Source: Chromatiaceae bacterium | Lineage (GTDB): Bacteria; Pseudomonadota; Gammaproteobacteria; Chromatiales; Chromatiaceae | Direction of reading: 5' to 3' | Assembly (NCBI GenBank): GCA_024235175.1 | Contig: JACKMX010000007.1 | Coordinates: 180,223 to 244,222 of the forward strand | Length of the DNA: 64,000 nucleotides | In this document: positions 36,370 through 44,783 of the stretch, piece by piece | How positions within the stretch are numbered: the stretch's first letter is position 1 | Layout: each line of letters starts with the position of its first letter | The notes under the pieces: model-generated | The model's input: only the letters and a program-made list of their open reading frames with translations | Told to the model about the DNA's origin: nothing | Databases searched by the model: none | Program-made: the position numbers and the translations under genes

Positions 36370-37545
36370 ATGAACCAAACATTTCATCCCATGCAGTATC
36401 TGGACAAAGCGCTTAACAGCCTGCGTGACCTTGGTCTGGTTCCTGAGACCACCGAAGAGGCGCCGATTGTTGCGTTGATCGAGAAGATATCCCAACTGGA
36501 CGAAGCCAGGATCGTGGCAATTGCGCGCACACTGAATCAGGCCTCCCTGTTCAACGAAGTGGTGCGAGAGCAGGTCACGGAGATGAAGGTTGGGGAGCGC
36601 TATGAAGATATAACCAATGAATTCAATAGTATTCGGGATGATGCTAAAGCGATGGTTGATCAGTTGACCGACGGCAAAATCGATACCTGGGAGCGTATTC
36701 AGAATGTCTGGATCAAGGTTTCCCGGGGCGATATCGCCAGCCGCTTCAACAAGATCAAGGAGATCTACCTGGAGGTAGCCAGGGACTCGAACGATCAGAT
36801 TCAGCGCGAACATCTCATTCTCGAGGCCTACCGGGATTTCCGTGGTGCCATGAAACACTCCGAAGTGCTGGCGCTGGAGGTTTTCAAGCTGGCCGAAGAG
36901 AAACTGGAAGAGGCCAAAACCCTGCTGAACGGCGCCATGGAGGTGCTCGAAAAGGCCGCAGACGCGGATCCGGCTGAGCGTGCCAAGCTCGAATTGGCGC
37001 GCGACGAACAGCTGCGCCGGTTGCAGCACGAAGAGCAGCGCTACCAGATTGCCAAGGATCTTGCGGACAATCTTACCGTCAGCTACAACACCTCTGAAGT
37101 GGTGATGGCGCGCCTGATGCAGACCACCACCGCCAAGGAGCGGGTCTACTCCCAGGCGGTGAGCTTTTTCGGTACCAACGAGACGGTGCTCACCGCGCTT
37201 TCCGCCTCCTTTACCGGCATGTGGGGTCTGCACGAGAGCACCGAAACGCTGAATGCGATGAAGGAGGGGGTCAGCAAGAGCCTGGAGGTTCTGGCCGATG
37301 TGGGCGGCAAGGTGCAGAAGGCGGCTCTGGAAGCAGGCTACGGGCCGACCATCCGTGCCGATGCGGTCAAACGTCTGGTCGATTCGGTGGTCAACTATCA
37401 GGAGCAGTCACGCAGCATCATCGCTGAGATGCGCAGACTGAGCACGCGCAACGCGGAGGAGATTCGCGAGGCGGTGGAAGAGGGCAAGCGCCAGCTGGCA
37501 CGGCTGGCGGAAAAGGGCAACGCATTGGAACTGTTAAGTGACTGA
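36370..37545 (+). CDS. Helical protein, TelA/'cell surface protein'-like, unknown function
   Basis: 391 residues, almost entirely helical and charged, without signal peptide or membrane segment. Long coiled coils lie at about residues 150-230 and 345-385. The C-terminal third (GTNETVLTALSASFTGMWGLHEST ... VVNYQEQSRSIIAEMRRLS) recalls the toxic-anion resistance protein TelA in length and composition, but I could not establish homology. It has a good ribosome site (AAAAAGGA) and overlaps the next gene by eight bases, so the two work together. Confidence 0.6.
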   Translation: MNQTFHPMQYLDKALNSLRDLGLVPETTEEAPIVALIEKISQLDEARIVAIARTLNQASLFNEVVREQVTEMKVGERYEDITNEFNSIRDDAKAMVDQLTDGKIDTWERIQNVWIKVSRGDIASRFNKIKEIYLEVARDSNDQIQREHLILEAYRDFRGAMKHSEVLALEVFKLAEEKLEEAKTLLNGAMEVLEKAADADPAERAKLELARDEQLRRLQHEEQRYQIAKDLADNLTVSYNTSEVVMARLMQTTTAKERVYSQAVSFFGTNETVLTALSASFTGMWGLHESTETLNAMKEGVSKSLEVLADVGGKVQKAALEAGYGPTIRADAVKRLVDSVVNYQEQSRSIIAEMRRLSTRNAEEIREAVEEGKRQLARLAEKGNALELLSD

Positions 37546-38812
37546 TGCCGCGGTAATCGAAGACGAGCGACTGAGCGATGTCATGTTGGCGATGGACGTG
37601 GTGGACACACTGCGGCATCGCCGGCTGCTGGTGGAGCGTGAGCTGTTATCCGATCAGCGTGACGAGAAGCTGATAGACCGGCTGCGCGAGATCTACCGCT
37701 CTCAGGGCATGGAGGTGACCGACGAAGTGCTTCAGGCCGGCGTCGAGGCGTTGCGGGAAGAGCGATTCAGCTACAGACCGCCGCGTAAAAGCCTGGCGGT
37801 GCGGTTGGCGCATATATACGTTCAGCGCGGAAAGTGGGGGCTGCGCGGTGGAATCGTTCTGGTTGGCGTGCTGCTGATCTGGCTGGGGTACGCTTTTTTC
37901 GTTTCCGGACCGGCCAAACAGCGCCTGCAGGAGCAGGTGGCTGCGCTGAACAGCGATATCAGCGCCACCACCGAGCGCATTCAGGCGCTGGAGCAGGAGG
38001 CCAACCGGATAGAGTCTGCGCTAGACGGGTACACCGACGGTGTGCCTGCGGAGTACCTGAAAGTCGCAGACACCAAATTGACCGGCGCCAAAACCGCAGC
38101 GCTGCAGGCCGATGCGCTGATCGATTCGGCCAACAGGTTGAATCAGGAAGCCAATTTAAACGGTGGGAATTTTTCCGAACGCTCCGCCAGGATGGGGGAG
38201 AAGCTGCAGCAGCAGCAGGCTCTGGTAAATCAACTGGATCAGACGCTGAAGCAGGCAAGAGCACTGCTGTCCGATATCGACTCTCTGAAGATCTTCCCCG
38301 CTCAGCTGACCCAGATGAAGGAGTCCGTGCTGGCCAGCGCCAGGGAGAAGGAGGCGGCGAAGCTGGCAAACCAGTACTTTGACAGCGGCATGGGCGCGCT
38401 TCGTGGAGGCCAGATCAGCCAGGCTGAGGAGGCGCTGGCCGGGCTGCGCGGACTCAACTCCCAGCTGCTTCAGAGCTACAGTCTGGTGGTGGTATCGAGA
38501 GAGGGCGAGCAGAGCGGTGTCTGGCGTGTGCCGGATCGCAATCCCAATGCGCGCAACTACTATCTGATTGTCGAAGCCATTGACGGTGACGGCAACCCCT
38601 TGAGCATGACCATCACCAACGAGGAGGACGGCAGCCGGGTGCAGACGCAGAAATGGGGTCTGCGCGTCAGCGAACGCGTCTATCGGCGGATTGCAGCCGA
38701 CAAGAGCGATGACGGCATCATCCAGGGTCGCCGCATCGGCGAAAAACGCCGCGGCTACCTGAAACCGGAATATCTGGTGGAGACCAGCGGGGATGCGATA
38801 ACACAGTGGTAA
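37538..38812 (+). CDS. DUF6384-type inner-membrane protein
   Basis: 424 residues: a cytoplasmic head (about 1-95: LSDVMLAMDVVDTLRHRRLLVERELLSDQ), a single membrane helix (about 103-123, GGIVLVGVLLIWLGYAFFV), a coiled coil (about 128-165 and 215-245) and a C-terminal beta-rich domain (about 300-424). The head matches DUF6384. It overlaps the previous helical gene. The topology suggests a membrane anchor with a large domain outside the cytoplasm, built from the same operon as the TelA-like protein. Role unknown. Confidence 0.7.
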   Translation: MTDAAVIEDERLSDVMLAMDVVDTLRHRRLLVERELLSDQRDEKLIDRLREIYRSQGMEVTDEVLQAGVEALREERFSYRPPRKSLAVRLAHIYVQRGKWGLRGGIVLVGVLLIWLGYAFFVSGPAKQRLQEQVAALNSDISATTERIQALEQEANRIESALDGYTDGVPAEYLKVADTKLTGAKTAALQADALIDSANRLNQEANLNGGNFSERSARMGEKLQQQQALVNQLDQTLKQARALLSDIDSLKIFPAQLTQMKESVLASAREKEAAKLANQYFDSGMGALRGGQISQAEEALAGLRGLNSQLLQSYSLVVVSREGEQSGVWRVPDRNPNARNYYLIVEAIDGDGNPLSMTITNEEDGSRVQTQKWGLRVSERVYRRIAADKSDDGIIQGRRIGEKRRGYLKPEYLVETSGDAITQW

Positions 38813-38874
38813 CCCAGGGCGGGTTGCGCTGAAATTACTGATGAATATTTACGCTTGCTCCAAAATATATTCTC

Positions 38875-38950
38875 GCTGAGTCACAGAGACCGCCAAGAAA
38901 TAATTTCAAGGTTTTCTCTGCGTACTTTGCGACTTTGCGAGAGAACCATA
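38875..38950. repeat. Imperfect inverted repeat (CGCAAAG / CTTTGCG type), second copy
   Basis: ACAGAGACCGCCAAG on the left and CTCTGCGTACTTTGCG with GACTTTGCGAGAGAA on the right resemble the unit near 9317-9378. It lies in the gene-free gap between the DUF6384 gene and the DUF559 gene. Confidence 0.45.
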
Positions 38951-39097
38951 AAAAGACGCTCCTTTGGAAAATTCGTGGGTGATTGAAGCCAGTTTATCGA
39001 TGTAACAGATTGATGCAGATGTTATGTTTTGCCGAAAGCGTACATGTTTTTCGACACTCAATATTGCGGGGTTGATTTTGCGCAACAGAGGTGGGTT

Positions 39098-39532
39098 ATG
39101 GACGATCCAAAAACAATGAGTCCCCTCTCCTGCCGGGAGAGGGACAGGGAGAGGGAATCAAAAACCCTGCTGGCATTTGCCCGGACACTTCGCCGCCGAT
39201 CCAGCGATGCGGAAATCGTATTGTGGCGCCATATACGGGCGTGGCGCCTAATGGGATACACGTTCCGTCGCCAGATGGTGATTGAGCCCTACATTGTGGA
39301 TTTTGTATGCCTGGAAGCCGGGTTGATTGTCGAAGCGGATGGTGGACAACACAATAGTCAGGTGGCCTATGATGCTAGGCGAACTGCCCGTCTCGAAGGC
39401 ATGGACTATCGAGTCTTGCGTTTTTGGAATAACGAGATTTTAAATGAACTTCAGAGTGTACTCGAACAGATAAAGGTGGCTTTGATTGAGACTCCCTCAC
39501 CCCAGCCCTCTCCCGGAGGGAGAGGGGGTTAG
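39098..39532 (+). CDS. DUF559 endonuclease-domain protein
   Basis: 144 residues from ATG 39098, which follows a purine-rich ribosome site (AGAGGTGGG). The domain covers about residues 25-125: SSDAEIVLWRHIRAW, YTFRRQMVIEPYIVDFVCLEAGLIVEADGGQH, and MDYRVLRFWNNEI, a PD-(D/E)XK-like fold related to very-short-patch repair nucleases. The first codons and the last (SPQPSPGGRGG) are translated from flanking CCCTCTCCC palindromes, so the gene is embedded in repeats. It splits the DUF6384 and coiled-coil genes and may be a later insertion. Confidence 0.82.
   Translation: MDDPKTMSPLSCRERDRERESKTLLAFARTLRRRSSDAEIVLWRHIRAWRLMGYTFRRQMVIEPYIVDFVCLEAGLIVEADGGQHNSQVAYDARRTARLEGMDYRVLRFWNNEILNELQSVLEQIKVALIETPSPQPSPGGRGG
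39119..39154. repeat. CCCTCTCCTGCC palindrome, left side of the DUF559 gene
   Basis: CCCCTCTCCTGCCGGGAGAGGG forms a hairpin and is followed by a partial repeat of GGGAGAGGG. It is partly translated as the N-terminal codons of the DUF559 gene. Confidence 0.7.
39503..39530. repeat. CCCTCTCCCGG palindrome, right side of the DUF559 gene
   Basis: CCCTCTCCCGGAGGGAGAGG is a near-perfect hairpin that encodes the last codons of the DUF559 gene. Confidence 0.7.
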
Positions 39533-39594
39533 AGCGTGCTATATATCCACTAATTTTCCTGAACAGGCTAAAAAGATTATCCAAGAATCGTAGG

Positions 39595-41046
39595 ATGACT
39601 GAGATTCAAATGTATACCGGCATAGAGGCACTGGGTTCCATCGACAGCGCACTGCGTTTGGCGCAGCACCAGGTCAGGGAGGCGGAGCAGAGTATAGAGC
39701 AGACCACGCAACGGCTGCTGGCTCTCGAACGGGAGGAGCTGGAGCATTTCCGCGAACTCGCAGGGATAAGGGTGGACCTGCTGGCCGCCGGCGAGATCGT
39801 CACTCATCTGGATGAGAGCGAACAGGCCACGGTCAGAATATTGGATGAGCGTATCCGGGCCCAGTCACAACTCACACGCGAGATAAGCGAATCGGAACAG
39901 CGTCAACAGTCGCTGGAGAAGACGCGTGAAGAGCAGTCGCAGCAGGTCGACAAGGCCGAAATGCAACTGGACCAGCGCGAGGCGGAGACGCAGAACCGGC
40001 TGCAATCGGATGCCGAATACCAACAGCAGCTGGAGGCGGCGCAGCAGGCGGACCGGGTGGCAAAACACGCGGAGGAGAAGACCGGTCTCGCGCTGGACGA
40101 CCGCAAGGAGAAGGGTGAACCCTACGAGCAGGACCCGCTCTTCATCTATCTCTGGAAGCGGGGGTATGGCACCTCCGAGTACAGCGCGAACCCGCTGACA
40201 CGGTATCTTGACGACTGGGTGGCAAAGCTCTGCGGATACGGCGATTCCCGCGCCAACTACGCCATGCTCAATGAGATTCCACGGCGCCTGCAGGAGCATT
40301 CCGAGAAGCTGCGGGCGCTGGCCAACAGCGAGTTTGAAAAACTCGGACAGTTGGAGTTGAACGCGGCCGAAGCTGATGGAGTTCCCGGGCTGCAGCAGGC
40401 ACTGGCCGACAGCCGGACTGCGCTTGCCGGACTGGACGATCAATTGCAGGAGCAGCAGAAGCAGCATCAGGCGCTGCTGCGCCTGAATGACGACTATGCC
40501 TCAGGAAAGGACAGGTATTTTCTCCAGGCGATCGATTATCTGGCATCTGAGCTGCGGCGGGAGGACATTGCCGCCCTGCACCGGGATGCACGGCTGACGC
40601 CGACAGCGGATGACGATGTCATCATCGACCGAATTCTGAGGCTGCATGCAGACAGGAAGGATATCAGGGAGAATCTGGAACAACACCGCACCTTGTTAAA
40701 GCATCAACGGGAGCGGATGAACGAGTTGGAGTCCCTGCGGCTGGAGTTCAAGCGGCAGCGCTACGACAGCAGTAGTTCGGTCTTCGCCGACGGCACCCTG
40801 GTCGGAATGATGCTGAACGAATTTCTCAAAGGTGTATTGAGCCGCGACGGTCTGCTGCGCGAGATCGGACGGCAGCATCGCTGGCGCACCACTCACTCCA
40901 ATCCGGACTTCGGCACCGGTGGTTTTTCGCGCCGCCGCTCCACCTGGGGCAGCGGCGGCAGCTGGGGCGGGATCGGCCGAGGCGGCGGCGGTTTCGGTGG
41001 CGGCGGCGGAGGCGGAGGCGGCTTCAGAACCGGCGGCGGATTTTAG
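39595..41046 (+). CDS. Coiled-coil protein with glycine-rich tail
   Basis: 483 residues without signal peptide. Long coiled coils cover about residues 15-175 (rich in Gln and Glu) and 225-300; a more globular part lies near 185-215 and 310-420. The last 50 residues are Gly, Arg and Ser rich with several GGGGG runs. I do not recognise a family. The style matches the two helical genes upstream (36370, 37538), from which it is separated by the DUF559 insert, so it may be the third part of the same system. Confidence 0.55.
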   Translation: MTEIQMYTGIEALGSIDSALRLAQHQVREAEQSIEQTTQRLLALEREELEHFRELAGIRVDLLAAGEIVTHLDESEQATVRILDERIRAQSQLTREISESEQRQQSLEKTREEQSQQVDKAEMQLDQREAETQNRLQSDAEYQQQLEAAQQADRVAKHAEEKTGLALDDRKEKGEPYEQDPLFIYLWKRGYGTSEYSANPLTRYLDDWVAKLCGYGDSRANYAMLNEIPRRLQEHSEKLRALANSEFEKLGQLELNAAEADGVPGLQQALADSRTALAGLDDQLQEQQKQHQALLRLNDDYASGKDRYFLQAIDYLASELRREDIAALHRDARLTPTADDDVIIDRILRLHADRKDIRENLEQHRTLLKHQRERMNELESLRLEFKRQRYDSSSSVFADGTLVGMMLNEFLKGVLSRDGLLREIGRQHRWRTTHSNPDFGTGGFSRRRSTWGSGGSWGGIGRGGGGFGGGGGGGGGFRTGGGF

Positions 41047-41059
41047 GGCGAACCTTTAG

Positions 41060-41431
41060 CTAACGGTTCTGCTCAATTACCTCTCCCATGTGACTGCCAA
41101 CCTTGAGTTTTCCCTGATAGATGGTTGTGGTGCCGAAGCGCATTTCGCCGCGTGGGTCTTTCATCCAGGCATTCTGCTCCCAGGTCCACATATGGCCGTC
41201 GCGGGAGTCCAGGATGAATACCTTGGGACTGAGCGCCGCTGACTGGGAGGGGGTTCCGCTCTCATGCAGCACAATGGCTCGGTATCGGCCCACTTCATCT
41301 GCCTGGGCAGGACCGAAGAGTGTGACGCTGATGAGCGTTGTGAGCAGGAAAATTGGTTTGCGTAGGCTGAATTTGTGAAAACAGCCTGTGAAGTAGCGAT
41401 ACATTAAAAATGACGGTTTTGATTTTTTCAT
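41060..41431 (-). CDS. Hypothetical exported protein
   Basis: 123 residues from ATG 41431. An unusually long basic N-region precedes a hydrophobic helix (KPIFLLTTLISVTLFGPAQA), a plausible signal peptide with cleavage at AQA-DE. The mature part is about 80 residues (AIVLHESG ... VFILDSRDGHMWTWEQNAW), similar in style to small periplasmic proteins with a short beta-sheet. It faces the coiled-coil gene (convergent, 13 bases apart) and diverges from the mla genes. Confidence 0.6.
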   Translation of the reverse strand: MKKSKPSFLMYRYFTGCFHKFSLRKPIFLLTTLISVTLFGPAQADEVGRYRAIVLHESGTPSQSAALSPKVFILDSRDGHMWTWEQNAWMKDPRGEMRFGTTTIYQGKLKVGSHMGEVIEQNR

Positions 41432-41538
41432 ATAAAACAATCCATTAAAATAAAAAATTAAAGTTTATTTCCATTCTCTTTTTAGCTTCAATTGCATAAG
41501 CGATGCCCTGGCAATTGAACCCTTGTAGAATACCCCTC

Positions 41539-42690
41539 ATGACAGCAGACCCGGAAACGCTTTCTCAATCGGCAACGGTGGAGTTGAAGACAGATGATCT
41601 TCAACGGGCCTTGGCATGCCTCTCCGGTGACTGGTCCAGCAGCGGGAAGCTGCCCTTGGTGGATACCCTGCTCCAGCAGTTTCCCGAGCGGTTCAGCGGC
41701 GATCTGCGCTTCGATACATCGGCCGTCGGTGCCTGGGACAGCCTTTTCATCACCTGGATTCTGCGCCTGACGGAGAAGGCCGAGGCCAGTGGAATCAGGC
41801 TTGTTTATGACGGTCTGCCGGAGGGCGTTCAGGGCTTGATCCACCTGGCGCAGGCGGTGCCGGAACGCAAGGGGGCAAGGCGCAGCGGGAAATCCCAAGG
41901 GTGGCTGACGCGTATCGGCCATCGTGTTCACGACATCCTGGACAACACCAGGCAGCTGCTCGCTTTTCTGGGTGAAGTGACGCTCGCATTTTCGCGCATG
42001 CTGATCGGGCGGGCGCGTTTTCGCCGCTCCGACCTCGCTCTGTTCATTCAGCAGACCGGTGTCGATGCGCTGCCGATCGTCAGCCTGATCAGTATCCTGG
42101 TGGGGTTGATTCTGGCATTTATCGGCGCGCTTCAGCTGGCCATGTTCGGCGCTCAGGTCTATGTCGCCAATCTGGTGGGCATCGCCATGGTGCGTGAAAT
42201 GGGTGCAATGATGGCGGCGATCATCATGGCCGGCAGGACCGGAGCGGCATTCTCCGCGCAGCTGGGCACCATGCAGGTCAACGAGGAGATCGACGCATTC
42301 AAGACCCTCGGTATAGATCCGGTGGAGTTTCTGGTGCTGCCGCGTCTGCTGGCATTGACGCTGATGATGCCGCTGCTCTGCATCTATGCCGATCTGCTCG
42401 GCATTGCCGGGGGTATGCTGGTCGGCATCGGCCTGTTCGACATCACGCCGACGCAGTACATCGAGCAGACCTCTTCGGCGGTTACGCTGACGGATGTCGG
42501 CGTCGGGATTGTCAAGAGCATCGTATTCGGTGTTCTGATCGCCCTGGCGGGGTGTATGAAAGGCATTCAGTGCGGCCGTTCCGCCTCCGCGGTGGGAGAG
42601 GCTACAACCGCGGCGGTGGTGGCGGCGATCGTCGCCATCGTCGTCTCCGATGCGGTGATGACACTGATCGCCAATGCGCTGGGAGTATGA
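41539..42690 (+). CDS. MlaE-family ABC transporter permease with STAS-like N-terminus
   Basis: 383 residues from ATG 41539 (an upstream ATG at 41503 is in frame; neither has a strong ribosome site). Residues about 1-100 look like a STAS domain (LRFDTSAVGAWDSLFITWILRL), followed by the MlaE/YrbE permease with helices and the signature MGAMMAAIIMAGRTGAAFSAQLGTMQVNEEIDAF. MlaE-type permeases shuttle phospholipids between membranes. It is followed within three bases by the ATPase gene. Confidence 0.9.
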   Translation: MTADPETLSQSATVELKTDDLQRALACLSGDWSSSGKLPLVDTLLQQFPERFSGDLRFDTSAVGAWDSLFITWILRLTEKAEASGIRLVYDGLPEGVQGLIHLAQAVPERKGARRSGKSQGWLTRIGHRVHDILDNTRQLLAFLGEVTLAFSRMLIGRARFRRSDLALFIQQTGVDALPIVSLISILVGLILAFIGALQLAMFGAQVYVANLVGIAMVREMGAMMAAIIMAGRTGAAFSAQLGTMQVNEEIDAFKTLGIDPVEFLVLPRLLALTLMMPLLCIYADLLGIAGGMLVGIGLFDITPTQYIEQTSSAVTLTDVGVGIVKSIVFGVLIALAGCMKGIQCGRSASAVGEATTAAVVAAIVAIVVSDAVMTLIANALGV

Positions 42691-42693
42691 GCA

Positions 42694-43473
42694 GTGAGTG
42701 TGCCGGTGCCGCATATCGAGGTGCAGGATCTGACCATGGCCTATGGTGATTTCATCATCCAGCGGAACCTCAATTTCACCATCAACCGCGGCGATATCTT
42801 CATCATTATGGGCGGCAGCGGATGCGGCAAGAGCACGCTGCTGCGCCATCTGGTCGGGCTGAAGTCGCCGGCGGCGGGCCGCGTGCTCTATCAGGGCGTG
42901 GACTTCTGGCACACGGACGAGAAGCAGCGGGGAGCACTTATGCAGCGCATCGGCGTGCTCTATCAGAGCGGCGCGCTCTGGAGCTCCATGACGCTGGCCG
43001 AAAACGTCGCACTGCCGCTCGGGGAGTATACGGATCTCTCCGCGGACGAGATCAGCGAGATCGTATCCTTTAAACTCGCGCTGGTCGGATTAGCCGGTTT
43101 TGAATCCTATTATCCATCGGAGATCAGCGGCGGCATGCGCAAACGGGCCGGGCTGGCGCGTGCCATGGCGCTGGATCCGGATGTGCTTTTTTTCGATGAG
43201 CCCTCGGCCGGGCTGGATCCCATCAGCGCCAGGCTGCTGGATGAACTGATTATCGAATTGAGAGACAGTCTGGGCGCCACGATTGTGGTTGTCACCCATG
43301 AACTTGCCAGCATGTTTGCGATCGGCAACAACTCGGTATTTCTGGATCCTGAAACCAAAACGCAGATCGCCGTCGGCAATCCGGTAACCTTATTGAACGA
43401 ATCGGTCGATCCCAGGGTGGTGCGTTTTCTCACCCGTGGAACAGTCTCGCAAAAAGCCCCCTCTCCCTCGTGA
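42694..43473 (+). CDS. MlaF-family ABC transporter ATP-binding protein
   Basis: 259 residues from GTG 42694. Walker A GGSGCGKST, signature ISGGMRKRAGLARAMA (the MlaF-type GGM variant), Walker B VLFFDEPSAGLDP and H-loop VTHE are all present. It energises the permease encoded just upstream. Its last residues and stop codon fall inside the CCCTCTCCC palindrome at 43459. Confidence 0.92.
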   Translation: MSVPVPHIEVQDLTMAYGDFIIQRNLNFTINRGDIFIIMGGSGCGKSTLLRHLVGLKSPAAGRVLYQGVDFWHTDEKQRGALMQRIGVLYQSGALWSSMTLAENVALPLGEYTDLSADEISEIVSFKLALVGLAGFESYYPSEISGGMRKRAGLARAMALDPDVLFFDEPSAGLDPISARLLDELIIELRDSLGATIVVVTHELASMFAIGNNSVFLDPETKTQIAVGNPVTLLNESVDPRVVRFLTRGTVSQKAPSPS

Positions 43474-43482
43474 GGGAGAGGG
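43459..43482. repeat. CCCTCTCCCTC palindrome at the mlaF-like stop
   Basis: Perfect 11-bp arms with a 2-base loop (GT); the stop codon TGA (43471-43473) is within it. Confidence 0.8.
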
Positions 43483-43537
43483 TATAAAACCTTATTAAGG
43501 CATCCTCCGTGGAGAGAGGCAGAGGACAGGAAATAAT

Positions 43538-44581
43538 ATGAGTAAACGGGCAAATCCGGCGCTGATCGGCATTTTCGTACTCGCCGCGCTGACTATTCTG
43601 GTCGCCACGATAATCTATTTCGGGTCGGGCAAATACGGCGGCAACTGGTACCGCTTCAACGTCTATTTTGAGGGCAATGCGGCCGGCCTGCAGGTGGGTG
43701 CGCCGGTGGTTCTGAAGGGGGTCAGCATCGGGCAGGTCTCCAGTGTTCAGGTCGGATTTTATCCGGAGGACGACGACTTTATCGTGCCGGTGGTGATCGA
43801 TGTGGATGGGGACAAAATACTCTGGAGCGACAGCTTCATCGCGAAGAATCAACAGAAGCCGCTGCAAAAACTGATCGATCAGGGGTTGCGGGCGCGTCTG
43901 GACCTGCAGAGCATCGTCACCGGGCAGTTGCGCATCGATCTCGGTTTCTATCCGGGGACCGAAGTGGTCTACCGCGGACGTAATGGGGCTTACCCGGAGA
44001 TCCCAAGCATCCCCTCGGCAATGGATGAGCTGATCAGCGCATTGCAGGATTTTCCGATAGAGAAACTGGCGGCCTCCAGCCTGCGGATTGCCGAGGGGCT
44101 CGACCGGCTGGTCAACTCGCCGAAGGTCACCGGCATCCTGGATGAGCTGCATGCAGCCACCGCGGATGTGCGCCGGATGGTCGGCACGCTGGAAGGACAG
44201 ACTGTGCCAGCCGGCGAGAAGATCGCGATCGTCATGGAGGAGGTTCGGGTGCTGGTGCGGCAGGGACAACTCTTTATGGATACACTGAACACCAGTCTGA
44301 ACGGCATAACCGGGGATACCCGCACACTGTTGAATAATCTGGACAGCGGTCTAAAGCCGGCCATCGCCAATATCCGCCAGGCTGCGGAATCCGCCGGCTC
44401 TGCATTCAACGCAGCCGACAATACATTCAAGGCGACCAACGACTTGATCGGCACGGAATCACCGCTGCGGCATGAGTTCCTCACATTGATGCGTAATCTG
44501 ACCGACGCCGCCCGCTCGCTTAAAACCATGGCCGACTACCTGGAACGCCATCCCGACGCGCTGATCCGGGGCAAGCAGTAG
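43538..44581 (+). CDS. MlaD/MCE-family substrate-binding protein
   Basis: 347 residues: an N-terminal membrane anchor (about 9-27, ALIGIFVLAALTILVATIIYF) and an MCE domain (about 35-120: VYFEGNAAGLQVGAPVVLKGVSIGQVSSV), then a helical extension. In the Mla system this periplasmic protein carries lipid between the permease and partners. Its longer C-terminus resembles the PqiB/LetB-like or Ttg2-type variants. It completes the mlaEFD-like set; no mlaA, mlaB or mlaC genes are in the window, the STAS domain perhaps replacing MlaB. Confidence 0.9.
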   Translation: MSKRANPALIGIFVLAALTILVATIIYFGSGKYGGNWYRFNVYFEGNAAGLQVGAPVVLKGVSIGQVSSVQVGFYPEDDDFIVPVVIDVDGDKILWSDSFIAKNQQKPLQKLIDQGLRARLDLQSIVTGQLRIDLGFYPGTEVVYRGRNGAYPEIPSIPSAMDELISALQDFPIEKLAASSLRIAEGLDRLVNSPKVTGILDELHAATADVRRMVGTLEGQTVPAGEKIAIVMEEVRVLVRQGQLFMDTLNTSLNGITGDTRTLLNNLDSGLKPAIANIRQAAESAGSAFNAADNTFKATNDLIGTESPLRHEFLTLMRNLTDAARSLKTMADYLERHPDALIRGKQ

Positions 44582-44733
44582 GCTACAGAGAGCAGACAGG
44601 GTGCCGATATCAACTATGGTAATGTTGTTACAATCAAAAGAACTGTATTGTTTTAAACACGGGTGAACTCCCGCTGGGTCTCTCTCTTAATAAAGAAATT
44701 TAGCTAATAATCGGCGCGGAATTTACCTTTCAT

Positions 44734-44750
44734 TTGGCAGCATAGATGCC
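44734..44750 (+). promoter_or_regulatory. Candidate sigma-54 promoter of the second exosortase
   Basis: TTGGCAGCATAGATGCC fits the -24/-12 pattern: TGGCA, then GG and GC separated by exactly 10 bases, ending 33 bases before the ATG at 44784. The -12 half (ATGC) deviates from TTGC by one base. Sigma-54 control of exosortase-linked genes is known in other systems; here it is predicted only. Confidence 0.45.
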
Positions 44751-44783
44751 GGTGGTATCAATCAACTAAGGATTTACACTTAC

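Noticed and set aside
41488..42912. 474-codon open frame antisense to the mlaEF-like genes
   Set aside because: Composition rich in His and Gln, typical for antisense of GC-rich genes; the plus strand has clear ABC transporter motifs.
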